In this document: one piece after another, positions 12,863 through 20,638 of the stretch | Position numbering within the stretch: position 1 is the first letter of the stretch | How the letters are laid out: each line of letters opens with the position of its first letter | Virus record (IMG/VR): IMGVR_UViG_3300029267_001898 | Location: 1 to 24,102 of that record | From: a virus | DNA: 24,102 bases | Reading direction: 5' to 3' (one strand) | Program-made: the position numbers and the translations under genes | The notes under the pieces: generated by a model | What the model was told of the DNA's origin: nothing | Database searches by the model: none | Seen by the model: only the letters and a program-made list of their open reading frames with translations

Positions 12863-13588
12863 ATGTCTAAAAAGAAAAAAAAGGTTTCAAAAGTCTTGGC
12901 TGTTTCTAAGATAAAGGCACAAAAAGAAGAACTAGAGCAATTGCTGATGATAAGGAAAAAAGTGATAATTCAGCAAATGCTTGATATTAAAAAGCCGGAA
13001 AAATCAAGAACAAAAGACCCGGCAAAATGGAAGCTGCAAGAAAGCATCATAAACAAAATTATTGGTAAAAATAAATATTATGACAGAGAAAAACATGCCG
13101 CAAGTCGAGATGCTGGCGAATTAATGCACGAAAAAGAATCAAAGCTAAAGAAGATCATTAAAGACCTTGATAAGAAAATTAAAATAGAGGTTAAGCATAA
13201 CGGTAAAGATTTTAGTATATTTAGAAAAAAAGGTGGATCTGTTGGCGCAATGAAAACCACGAAGTTTTCAAAGCTTAAAGCTGGTTATCACGAAGCAAGA
13301 AGTTACGGCCCAGAAGATATTCAAAGAGATAAAAGAACAGCAAAACTAAAAAAACTAAGATTAAACGTGAAACGTGCAGGTATGAGCACGACCAAGATTG
13401 ACAAAAGAATTTCGTCAAATATGAGTAAATCTCTTGGGAAAAAAGCATTTAGGGCAGGAACCAGCAGGAAAGCATTGATTGCTGGTGGCCTGGCGCTTGC
13501 TGGTGCGGCAGCGTACAAGGCTTACAAAAGTGGAGCCAAGGGAAGATGGGTAACCATTAACGGAAGAGTTATTTTTATTAAAGGATAA
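12863..13588 (+). CDS. Lysine-rich protein ending in WVTINGR motif
   Basis: The 241-residue protein is extremely basic. Residues 1-115 are a lysine/glutamate-rich helical part (VSKIKAQKEELEQLLMIRKK and onward), the middle has KTTKFSKLKAGYHEARSYG, and the end has an alanine/glycine hydrophobic helix LIAGGLALAGAAAYKAYKSG followed by GRWVTINGRVIFIKG. The terminal 'W.TI.GR.IFI' segment recurs at the ends of various phage head-associated proteins and proteins carried with virions; its role is not known to me. The charge would suit contact with packaged DNA, and the hydrophobic helix could be membrane-active, so an internal or ejected virion protein is possible. It lies between the connector-like gene and the tail terminator gene with gaps of 1 and 2 bases. 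No enzyme motif was seen. Confidence 0.62.
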   Translation: MSKKKKKVSKVLAVSKIKAQKEELEQLLMIRKKVIIQQMLDIKKPEKSRTKDPAKWKLQESIINKIIGKNKYYDREKHAASRDAGELMHEKESKLKKIIKDLDKKIKIEVKHNGKDFSIFRKKGGSVGAMKTTKFSKLKAGYHEARSYGPEDIQRDKRTAKLKKLRLNVKRAGMSTTKIDKRISSNMSKSLGKKAFRAGTSRKALIAGGLALAGAAAYKAYKSGAKGRWVTINGRVIFIKG

Positions 13589-13590
13589 CC

Positions 13591-14043
13591 ATGGGCTTAC
13601 AAGATATAAGACAGGCAGCAATAACAAGGCTTGAAACTCTCCTGGCCGGAAGCGGTTACAAGGAGCTTCACCATGTTTTTGATGTCGAAAAAAATACAGA
13701 TCGAGTTTTGGCAAAGGGCTATGGCGTTAGGTGGGGCGAAGGTGTCACCGGTCGAGGGCCAACAAGAAAAGTGCCAATTGATGCTCGGTTGACGGTTATT
13801 TTTACCAATTCAGTAGAGTCAAGGTATGACGATGACATCGCTCCAAACATCGACGCACTTTATGGCGATATTGATACGGTAATAGCTTCATTTTTTAACG
13901 ATACCTTTTTGGGTATCCCTGACAAGATTAGAGGTATCAGATCGGTGAATCTTGCTCCTCCCGAATTGATGAAATCTAATACTGTTGTTAAGATTGAGGT
14001 TAGTTTTGTTGTAGATTTAACAATTAATATTTCTTATTCTTAG
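13591..14043 (+). CDS. Tail terminator/completion-like protein
   Basis: A 150-residue protein starting MGLQDIRQAAITRLETLLAG and containing a long helix, then a beta sheet: GYGVRWGEGVTG, KVPIDARLTVIFTNS, and the end VVKIEVSFVVDLTINISYS. 'r..a...l...l' helix followed by 'R...v.i.......f......' strands is the general layout of tail terminator/completion proteins (lambda gpU and HK97 gp10/gpU kind), which cap the tail tube and join it to the head. It directly precedes the tail tube gene, the usual place for this function. The call depends mainly on place and length and should be read as probable. Confidence 0.7.
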   Translation: MGLQDIRQAAITRLETLLAGSGYKELHHVFDVEKNTDRVLAKGYGVRWGEGVTGRGPTRKVPIDARLTVIFTNSVESRYDDDIAPNIDALYGDIDTVIASFFNDTFLGIPDKIRGIRSVNLAPPELMKSNTVVKIEVSFVVDLTINISYS

Positions 14044-14054
14044 GAGATTTAAAA

Positions 14055-15584
14055 ATGGGAAACACGAGAAATACTGTTGCTTACTTTAAAAAGCAAGTAT
14101 CGCAGAAAACTCCCGTTGTTCCGACTTCTAATGTAGATGGCTATGTTTCCATCGAAAAACCAGATGTAACCACTGGGCAAAGGGAGCTTTTAGAAAGTGA
14201 ACTTCTCTCTGGTACTATTGGGGTTAAAAAGCCTCAACTGGGAATGGAAACTGCTAGCGCATCAGTTACAACAGAAGTCAGAAGTCACGGAGATGCTTCA
14301 AGCCCAACAGAACCAGATTTTGGTGCATTGATGGAAAGCGCGATTGGAACTCCTAACATTTCCACCGCGGAAACTGTTAGCGCCACTCCAGCACCATCTA
14401 CTTCAGAGTTTGGCTTCTCCACAGAGGGCAACATTAAGCGATTCGACATGCTTCTAATTAGCAATTCCACTGACGGAAGAGTGGTTAGATTTGCAGAGTC
14501 GATGAAGCTTGATGTAGTCACCGGGGTAAATGATGCGATTGACTTTAATGAAGGTGGCGCAGAACTAAATGCAACGCTTGCGGCCGGAACTTACTTGCAT
14601 GGTGGAAGTGATGTTTCAGGTTCAATTGGCGAAGAAATTAAGTCAAAGATGGAAGCGGTAGGCGCTGATACCTACACCGTTTCGGCGGAAGAGCAGGTTG
14701 ATGGGTCATACAAGTACACCGTTGCGGGTACGGCGAATTTTGCCTTATTGCTGGCAACCGGTGCAAACGAAGCCATTGCCTTTTTAGAGCTTAATTTAGG
14801 CTTTGGTGCGGCTGATCTTACCGGTGCATCTTCTTATGAAGCTGGAAGCGCAATTCATGGAAACAGAGTGGTTTGTAACGTTGCTATGTCAAATGCTCCA
14901 ACAGCTGGAGATGTAGTCAACGCCACCGTTAACTATAAGCCGTTAAACGAAGGTCATGCTCACTTTACAGCTGGATTTTATCAGGGGAACAGTGATGTTG
15001 ATGGCTATTTTGAGCAGCTGGTTGGCTGTTTAGTTTCATCCATGAGCGTTACCATTGAAACAGGTGCAATTGCAAAATTTTCCTTTGAAATGCAAGCTCT
15101 TGAAGCACTAAGAACCGCCACAACCAAAGCTTCACATCTTCCTGATTATGAAGAAGTGCAGGGGCTGACCGGATTCAATGTTGAAACATACCTTGGGTCA
15201 AGCTTGGTTGATGCCAACAACCTTGAAATTAGCGTAGAAGATGAAGTTTCTGAAAAGAAATCCTTTAAAGAGGAAAGCGGGAAGATTGGTTCAATCGTTA
15301 GAAAACGAACCATTACCGGAACCGTTAACCCGTACGCCGATGGAACTGTTGACCTTTACAACGCATTGAATAATCTGACTGATTACAAGATGATGGTTGT
15401 AATTGGCCAAAAGGATTCTGGCGGCTTCATTTTGGGTCGTACGGTGGCATTTTTCATGCCTCAAATCATGATTACTCAGACGAAAACAGGTGACATCGAT
15501 GATAACATGATTGAAGAGCTGAATTTTAGCGCTCACACAGGTGCTAGCGGAAACAAACTTGAGTTTGTTGCTTCTTTCGGATAA
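14055..15584 (+). CDS. Major tail tube protein with inserted domain
   Basis: A 509-residue protein with GGAG before its ATG. The N-terminal part (1-150) has YFKKQVSQKTPVVP, LLSGTIGVKKPQLGMETASA and EPDFGALMESAIG; the C-terminal part has SMSVTIETGAIAKFSFEMQA, ISVEDEVSEKKSF, RTITGTVNPYADG and FFMPQIMITQTKTGDIDDNM. These are features of long tail tube proteins, which stack as hexamer rings: N-terminal strands, an extended loop, and a 'G.i...v.G......' sheet. Between about 155 and 250 lies an extra domain (DAIDFNEGGAELNATLAAGT through YTVAGTANFALLLATGANE) like the add-on domains seen in several phage virion proteins, probably displayed on the tail outside. The gene is followed by a terminator and then by the chaperone genes, as expected. 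Confidence 0.82.
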   Translation: MGNTRNTVAYFKKQVSQKTPVVPTSNVDGYVSIEKPDVTTGQRELLESELLSGTIGVKKPQLGMETASASVTTEVRSHGDASSPTEPDFGALMESAIGTPNISTAETVSATPAPSTSEFGFSTEGNIKRFDMLLISNSTDGRVVRFAESMKLDVVTGVNDAIDFNEGGAELNATLAAGTYLHGGSDVSGSIGEEIKSKMEAVGADTYTVSAEEQVDGSYKYTVAGTANFALLLATGANEAIAFLELNLGFGAADLTGASSYEAGSAIHGNRVVCNVAMSNAPTAGDVVNATVNYKPLNEGHAHFTAGFYQGNSDVDGYFEQLVGCLVSSMSVTIETGAIAKFSFEMQALEALRTATTKASHLPDYEEVQGLTGFNVETYLGSSLVDANNLEISVEDEVSEKKSFKEESGKIGSIVRKRTITGTVNPYADGTVDLYNALNNLTDYKMMVVIGQKDSGGFILGRTVAFFMPQIMITQTKTGDIDDNMIEELNFSAHTGASGNKLEFVASFG

Positions 15585-15611
15585 TATTTACTCGAAAAGC
15601 ACAGTGCAAAA

Positions 15612-15637
15612 GGGGGGCTTTTAGCCCCTCTTTTTTT
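15612..15637 (+). terminator. Rho-independent terminator after the tail tube gene
   Basis: Stem GGGGGGCT (15612-15619) pairs with AGCCCCTC (15623-15630), with one G-U pair, around loop TTT, followed by seven T's (15631-15637). It lies 27 bases after the tail tube stop and 13 bases before the chaperone gene start. As no promoter fits into the remaining gap, it probably reduces, rather than ends, transcription into the tail chaperone and tape measure genes. Confidence 0.87.
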
Positions 15638-15650
15638 ACAAGGAGTAAGG

Positions 15651-16019
15651 ATGGAACCACTAAAGTATTATTACGAATTTAACGGAAACAGAGATTTACC
15701 AGAAGAAGAGCAGGGATATGCCATGATTGTTCCTCTCAGCGCAAAAGACCAGAGCGCTATCACAAATCATTTAGTTGAAGCCTCTGTTTTGGCAGGAAAA
15801 AAGAATGTTAAGCTGGACATGGCGCAAAAAAGCTTAGACATTAACGCAAAAAGATGCCCAAAAGTATTCAAAGTCAAATCCCCAATGGGTGAAGGTGTAA
15901 ATGAAGAAATGAGCATCAAAGAAGTTTATGAGCACCCATTGCTAGGAAAGCTCTACGAAGAACTATCTAACGCTGTTGGTGATATTGATATGCTAGCAGA
16001 GGGCGTAAAAAAAAATTAG
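15651..16019 (+). CDS. Tail assembly chaperone, short form (gpG-like)
   Basis: The 122-residue protein lies between tail tube and tape measure genes, the fixed place of tail assembly chaperones. It starts MEPLKYYYEFNGNRDLPEEE, has EQGYAMIVPLSAKDQSAITN, a helical middle and ends LAEGVKKN. AAGGAG lies just upstream. Its last codons read GTA AAA AAA AAT TAG, a nine-A run that allows a -1 shift into the frame continuing to 16396. As in lambda G/GT, the short product should be made in excess and coat the tape measure protein together with the rarer fused product until the tube polymerises. It should be absent from finished tails. The call is based on place and on the frameshift site more than on sequence similarity. 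Confidence 0.8.
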   Translation: MEPLKYYYEFNGNRDLPEEEQGYAMIVPLSAKDQSAITNHLVEASVLAGKKNVKLDMAQKSLDINAKRCPKVFKVKSPMGEGVNEEMSIKEVYEHPLLGKLYEELSNAVGDIDMLAEGVKKN

Positions 16020-16053
16020 CCCTGCTTTCATGGTTCGGTTTTGACCAAAGGGC
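16007..16053 (+). promoter_or_regulatory. Programmed -1 ribosomal frameshift site and hairpin
   Basis: The run of nine A's (16007-16015) contains the slippery heptamer A AAA AAA (16007-16013) in the correct phase for the upstream frame. After a 5-base spacer GCCCT (16019-16023) can pair with AGGGC (16049-16053), and inside it TGGTT (16031-16035) with GACCA (16043-16047, one G-U). The hairpin overlaps the zero-frame stop TAG (16017-16019). Slippery run, spacer and hairpin are the three usual parts of a -1 frameshift signal. Confidence 0.85.
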
Positions 16054-16396
16054 AAAGCAATTTGATTGCAACGATTGCCCACAAGCCAAAAGGGAGATGA
16101 GAAATTGCGAAAATCATTTCCCTTTTTCAAGCTTTAAGTTCCAGTTTTTAAATCAAGAAATAATCAAGCAATGCCCAGTGTCATACTTTAATGGCATTGA
16201 AAATCAGATATATAGATCATATTCCCACATGAAAACCATGAGAGAATTGGGAATAGTTTCACCACATAACGATATTACTTTGCTTGAGCTTGACGCATAC
16301 TCTATAATTGAAGAAGAACTCGCCAAATATAAAAATCAAACCATCGAAAAGCATACCAAAGAGATAGAAAAACATGGAAGAAACTCTCGAAATTAG
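16013..16396 (+). CDS. Frameshift extension of tail assembly chaperone (gpT-like part)
   Basis: After a -1 slip at 16007-16013 reading continues KLALLSWFGFDQRAKQFDCN, then DCPQAKREMRNC, and on to TAG 16394-16396, adding 127 residues to the first 121 and giving a 248-residue fusion. The frame is open from the slip site to its end. It holds a C-x2-C plus later C motif (FDCNDCPQAKREMRNC) just after the junction, often found in such second chaperone parts. The T part binds the tail tube protein in lambda and brings it to the tape measure. ATG 16097 exists in this frame, but it lies behind the cysteine motif and its GGGAG is too close, so separate translation is less likely. The end overlaps the tape measure start by 23 bases. 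Confidence 0.82.
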   Translation, partial: KLALLSWFGFDQRAKQFDCNDCPQAKREMRNCENHFPFSSFKFQFLNQEIIKQCPVSYFNGIENQIYRSYSHMKTMRELGIVSPHNDITLLELDAYSIIEEELAKYKNQTIEKHTKEIEKHGRNSRN

Positions 16397-19300
16397 ATAC
16401 TTGGTAAAAGCGGTCGATCAAGCAACAAGCACATTGCAAAAGATTGATCAAAACCTTGGTTCGGTAAAAAAGAGCATTGAAGATAGCGAGAAGGCCAGCA
16501 GAAGGTTTGAGAAACAAAATGAAAGCCTTGGTCAAAGCTTTACCAGACTAACAACTAATGTTGAAAATATTACAGCAACAATTAAGCGGTTTTATGACTT
16601 TTTTATCAATCTTGATTTTAAGAAAATAATCAGGGCATTAACAATTATAGGGCTTCTTCTTAAGCTGAGAGGATTTGATACCGCTGGAAATCTTGCTTTA
16701 AAAATGGCCGGAAAGGTTGATGTTTTAGCAACCAGTATTGGGGCGATTAATGGAAAGCTCGAAGAAATGCAAGAAAAATATGGATCTGTTACAGGTGCCC
16801 TTCTTCATGCCACCGGGATTGATGCCGCTGCAAAAGCAATTGGCGGGTTTGCAGTAGAAACTGCCAAATTTATAGCGATTTGGGGAACCCTTGGAACCTT
16901 ACTAATATCATCAAGGGTATTTCTTAAAAGTGTTGATCTTGCCATTCTTGGCGTTTTTAATGCCACAACCTACATGACTGACGGTGTTATAAGGTTGACA
17001 AGTGGTTGGCACCGACTCCATGTTGGCTTGATAGATGTCCAAACGTTTATCAATAATCGTCTTTTGAATACATTGATAAGAACTGAAAGAGTTCAGGGCT
17101 TTTTAAATTCCAGAATTACAGGATTTGTGAAAACGACTAAAAACGCAACGGTTGTTACGGGAGCAGTTGGGAAAACAATAGGAAAGGCTGCTCTGTCATC
17201 AGAATTGTTTGAAAAAGGAATATTTGGGGTAGCAACAAGGTTGACAGCAATGGGAACCGGCCTGGTAAGTATCGGGCGACTGCTTGCAAGTACTGATTCT
17301 ATGATTTTAAAGATTGCCGGTGTTAGTATGGTGGCATTGTCTGCTGCTATATTTGGTCTTGGAACAGTTTTGCGCTCATTTGTTGTTACCCTTGGTGAAG
17401 CGATTCAATCGCTCGGAACCAAAATGGTTGGAGCTGTTCAAGAGTCAGTTAAAATAATGAACAAGTTAAAAGATTCAACCTTTACCTTTACCTTTATTGT
17501 TCAAAGACTAAATGAAGAGACAAGAGGGGCAACAGGTGCAGTAGAGGAGTGGAATAAGGAACTCCAGTTGTTATCAGAGACTACAGGATATGCAACGTCA
17601 GAACTTCAGATGTCTACATCGGAACTTCTCCGAGTTGGTCACTCTCTAGGATTAACCAAAGACCAAATGAAATCGCTGTTGCCAATTATAGCTGATTTGG
17701 CAGCTGCGAACCACAAGGACTTGTTTCAGTCTACCCTTGCCGTGGTTGAGGCACTTGGTGGCCAAACTGTTATGCTTCAAAATATGGGTGTTAGTTTGAC
17801 CCAACATGCTATCGCTGAAACACATGCGGCCGAGCAGTTGGATAAAAGAATTACAAAACTATCTGATTCAGAGAAAATACAGCTTAGATATAATGCACTT
17901 CTTGAAAAAACCGTTGTCACGCAAGGAATTGCCGCGGCGACATTGGCAACATCTGAAGGGGCAACAAGGCAAATGACTTCTGCCATAGAGAACATGAATA
18001 AATCGTTCGGTGAAGGTGCAGAAGTAATTGAAAGCTTTTTTAACAGAAATATGGCCGTAGCTGTTTCATTGATCTCTGATTTATCAAGCGGGGTTTTAGA
18101 GCTTGGTGGGTTTTTAACAGCTTCACTTGGACGAGTTCTTCAGGTGGTTGGAGCATTTATTAAATGGTCATTTGCCATTGTCCTTGTTGGGACATCTATA
18201 AAAGCGCTTAATATATTATTAGCAAATCAATCAATTGCAAACTTTGTCATCAGACTATCACAGGCAGAATTAATAACAAAAAGCTTGGCGGCGAGTATGC
18301 CGAGGCTTTCGGCGGCCATATCTGCCAGCTTGTTAAAAATAGGAACTGCTGGATTAACAGTTAATTCAGTATTTGGATTAATGAAGGTTAGTTTAATTGC
18401 TGTTACAAAAGCAGCGTGGGCAATGCTTGCCCCATTTGTGTTAATTGCCGCAAAAATTGCCGTAGTTGTCGGAGTGTTTTACTTAATATATCAAGCATTA
18501 AAAAGGCTTGACGATCAAACCAAGATATTCACGAATACTTGGCGAGCAATAATGCGATGGCTTGAAGAATCAAGTGAAATAATAACCGTTGTGAAGTCTG
18601 CCATTTCCGATGCTGCCCTTGCAATTCAAACCGGATTAATATCTACGATTTTTGGGTTGTCTAAGTTGTTAGTAAAAATAAATCTGTACTGGCTTGATTT
18701 CAAACTCAATTTATTACAGGCAAAAAACGCGGTTATTGAATTTGGAACTGATTTAGCTGCATATCTACAGCGAGCACCAGCTGCTATTTTAAGACTGTTA
18801 GGGGTTCAAAGCGCCTATGCGAGCGAGCTTGAAAAGACGGCAAAAATCAACAAGCAGGTATCAAGCCAAGAGGATGAAAAAATAGCTGCCGTCAAAAGGA
18901 CAATCGAAGAGCGCAAAAAGCTTGTTTCAAGCTTAGATGCCGCAAAAGAAGCGGAGATTGCAGCATTAACGGAATCAAACGAAAGAACCATTGCAAGTGA
19001 AGGGAAGAAAAGAGAGGAACACAAGAAAACATTTAGCCTGATTGCTGCCTTGAACGAAGCAAGAAAAGCCATTGCAAAAGAAGAAGAAGAGCTAGGGAAA
19101 ATTGAAGCTGAGTTAAAAAACGTTGAAGAGCTTCAAGTATATGAGAAGTTTTTAAGTGACAAAGAATTACTGAAGCTAGTTTACCAGGCCAGAGAACTTG
19201 AATCTGAAAACAAGCACAGTGAAGCCCTTGAAAAAATGATGGAGTTCAGAAGGAAGCTTGAAGAAAAGCATTTAAAGCAAAAAGAAGGGTCGATGAAGTC

Positions 19301-19871
19301 TTTCTTTAGTCTTGAAAGAAATGCTGCACTAGCCGAACAGAAGTGGGAGAAAGCCACTTTCAAAGAACGACTTGGAACAATGAGGGATACTTTCAATAAT
19401 ATAGTTTCACTTTCTAATGCCAAAAATAGCTCTTTAAGGGCGATTGGAAAAGCAGCGGCAGTTACCACAGCGACAATTGATGGCGTTTTAGCGGTTCAAA
19501 AAACGCTTTCTTCTGTTCCATATCCATTTTCTATTCCATTGGCTGCGGCAGTAGGTGCAGCGGCAGCTGCCAACGTTGCTAGAATATCAGGCCTGGCCAC
19601 ATTTAGAGAGGGCGGGATTGTTGATGGCCCCAAAGCTGGAGATCAAACCATAGTAAGAGCGAATGGCGATGAAATGTTTCTAACCAAAGCGCAACAGACA
19701 AGATTATTTAACATGATCAACAAGGGTGGAACTGGCAACAATGAAGATATTTCAAACGCTTTGAGCGATTTGGCAGATGCTATCAGACAGCGACCGGTTA
19801 TTTTAGAAGCAAACGGAAGAGAGCTAGCAAAGGTTGTCAGGGATCAAAGAGATGCGGGGGTTAGAATATGA
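16374..19871 (+). CDS. Tail tape measure protein
   Basis: At 1165 residues the longest product in the window. It begins MEETLEIRYLVKAVDQATST and a coiled coil, then has several hydrophobic stretches, among them IIRALTIIGLLLKL, FIAIWGTLGTLLI and, near residue 685-710, FVLIAAKIAVVVGVFYLIY. Residues about 815-970 are a lysine/glutamate coiled coil. The C-terminus has FREGGIVDGPKAGD and NGDEMFLTKAQQTRLF, the 'GG.v.g...gd...v..n.gE.flt.aq...L' ending shared by many tape measure proteins. It sets tail length and is ejected ahead of the DNA; its membrane-like segments may help DNA pass the host membrane. At about 0.15 nm per residue a tail near 175 nm would be expected. No peptidase or lysozyme motif was recognised. 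It overlaps the next gene by 4 bases (ATGA). Confidence 0.9.
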   Translation: MEETLEIRYLVKAVDQATSTLQKIDQNLGSVKKSIEDSEKASRRFEKQNESLGQSFTRLTTNVENITATIKRFYDFFINLDFKKIIRALTIIGLLLKLRGFDTAGNLALKMAGKVDVLATSIGAINGKLEEMQEKYGSVTGALLHATGIDAAAKAIGGFAVETAKFIAIWGTLGTLLISSRVFLKSVDLAILGVFNATTYMTDGVIRLTSGWHRLHVGLIDVQTFINNRLLNTLIRTERVQGFLNSRITGFVKTTKNATVVTGAVGKTIGKAALSSELFEKGIFGVATRLTAMGTGLVSIGRLLASTDSMILKIAGVSMVALSAAIFGLGTVLRSFVVTLGEAIQSLGTKMVGAVQESVKIMNKLKDSTFTFTFIVQRLNEETRGATGAVEEWNKELQLLSETTGYATSELQMSTSELLRVGHSLGLTKDQMKSLLPIIADLAAANHKDLFQSTLAVVEALGGQTVMLQNMGVSLTQHAIAETHAAEQLDKRITKLSDSEKIQLRYNALLEKTVVTQGIAAATLATSEGATRQMTSAIENMNKSFGEGAEVIESFFNRNMAVAVSLISDLSSGVLELGGFLTASLGRVLQVVGAFIKWSFAIVLVGTSIKALNILLANQSIANFVIRLSQAELITKSLAASMPRLSAAISASLLKIGTAGLTVNSVFGLMKVSLIAVTKAAWAMLAPFVLIAAKIAVVVGVFYLIYQALKRLDDQTKIFTNTWRAIMRWLEESSEIITVVKSAISDAALAIQTGLISTIFGLSKLLVKINLYWLDFKLNLLQAKNAVIEFGTDLAAYLQRAPAAILRLLGVQSAYASELEKTAKINKQVSSQEDEKIAAVKRTIEERKKLVSSLDAAKEAEIAALTESNERTIASEGKKREEHKKTFSLIAALNEARKAIAKEEEELGKIEAELKNVEELQVYEKFLSDKELLKLVYQARELESENKHSEALEKMMEFRRKLEEKHLKQKEGSMKSFFSLERNAALAEQKWEKATFKERLGTMRDTFNNIVSLSNAKNSSLRAIGKAAAVTTATIDGVLAVQKTLSSVPYPFSIPLAAAVGAAAAANVARISGLATFREGGIVDGPKAGDQTIVRANGDEMFLTKAQQTRLFNMINKGGTGNNEDISNALSDLADAIRQRPVILEANGRELAKVVRDQRDAGVRI

Positions 19872-20638
19872 GCAAGTGGAGTTATTTCAATTTGGCGGCT
19901 CAAGACAGCACTGTTATAACAGCATCAAGTGAAGATCCTTTTTTCCCGGCAAGCAACATCAAAAAAACCTTCCAAAACAAAGTTTACCGATCTGTTTCGG
20001 GAACACCGTCAGCAAGCGTTATTTTTGACCTAAAGACGACTGAAACAGTAAACGCACTACTTGTTAGAGCAAACGGATTTACTGGGGTAGGGTTTAACGG
20101 ATCGCTTACTTTTGAAGCAAATGCAACCAGCGACTTTTCATCTCCAGCATTTTCCACAACGGTTGACTTTGATCCTCAATTCAATTTGGGGTTTAAATAT
20201 CTTTCCGTTGATCAAAATTATAGATTTTGGAGAGTAAGCGGGACTGGAACAGATTATTTTGAGCTATCGAATATTTTCATTGGTCGATATATTGAAATGG
20301 ATAACGATATGGAGCTGGGATGGTCATTTCAGGAAGCCGACCAGTCAAAAGTTGTGGAAAATCGATATGGCCAACAATTTACAGATGAATTAAATTCTGT
20401 AAAAAGATTGAATGGATCGCACAGGCTTCTGGAAAAGGATGAAGTGGAGCTGTTATCTGTCATGTGGGATTATTGCGGAAAAAGCAAGCCAGTTTGGGTT
20501 GTTATGGATAGTCAGGAAGCAATTAGCCTACACGGTGGAAGATATGCCGGGCTTTTTAACTTCACAGATAGACCAAGAATAAGAAATAATCACTATGCGT
20601 TATATGATACCAACACGACCTTGAAAGAGGCGATATGA
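19868..20638 (+). CDS. Distal tail-like protein, 256 aa
   Basis: Follows the tape measure gene with an ATGA overlap. The 256-residue product begins MSKWSYFNLAAQDSTVITAS with PFFPASNIKKTFQNKVYRS, then SASVIFDLKTTETVNALLVR and, later, NYRFWRVSGTGTDYFELSNI; such 'p..N........w......' and 'FDL.....v..l....' strands form a jelly-roll of discoidin type, common in distal tail and baseplate proteins. The second half has WSFQEADQSKVVENRYGQQF and a helical/beta end with VWVVMDSQEA. It would build the ring at the tail tip between tube and hub. No lysozyme or protease motif is visible. Call from position and fold pattern. Confidence 0.68.
   Translation: MSKWSYFNLAAQDSTVITASSEDPFFPASNIKKTFQNKVYRSVSGTPSASVIFDLKTTETVNALLVRANGFTGVGFNGSLTFEANATSDFSSPAFSTTVDFDPQFNLGFKYLSVDQNYRFWRVSGTGTDYFELSNIFIGRYIEMDNDMELGWSFQEADQSKVVENRYGQQFTDELNSVKRLNGSHRLLEKDEVELLSVMWDYCGKSKPVWVVMDSQEAISLHGGRYAGLFNFTDRPRIRNNHYALYDTNTTLKEAI

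Noticed and set aside
16097-16396. Independent 99-residue gene from ATG 16097
   Set aside because: The frame is open back to the slippery site, includes a cysteine motif before the ATG, and the purine run is too close to this ATG; a frameshift extension explains it better.
18815-19468. Two reverse frames opposite the tape measure coiled coil
   Set aside because: Leu/Ser-rich translations arise from the complement of Lys/Glu-rich coding; no independent support.
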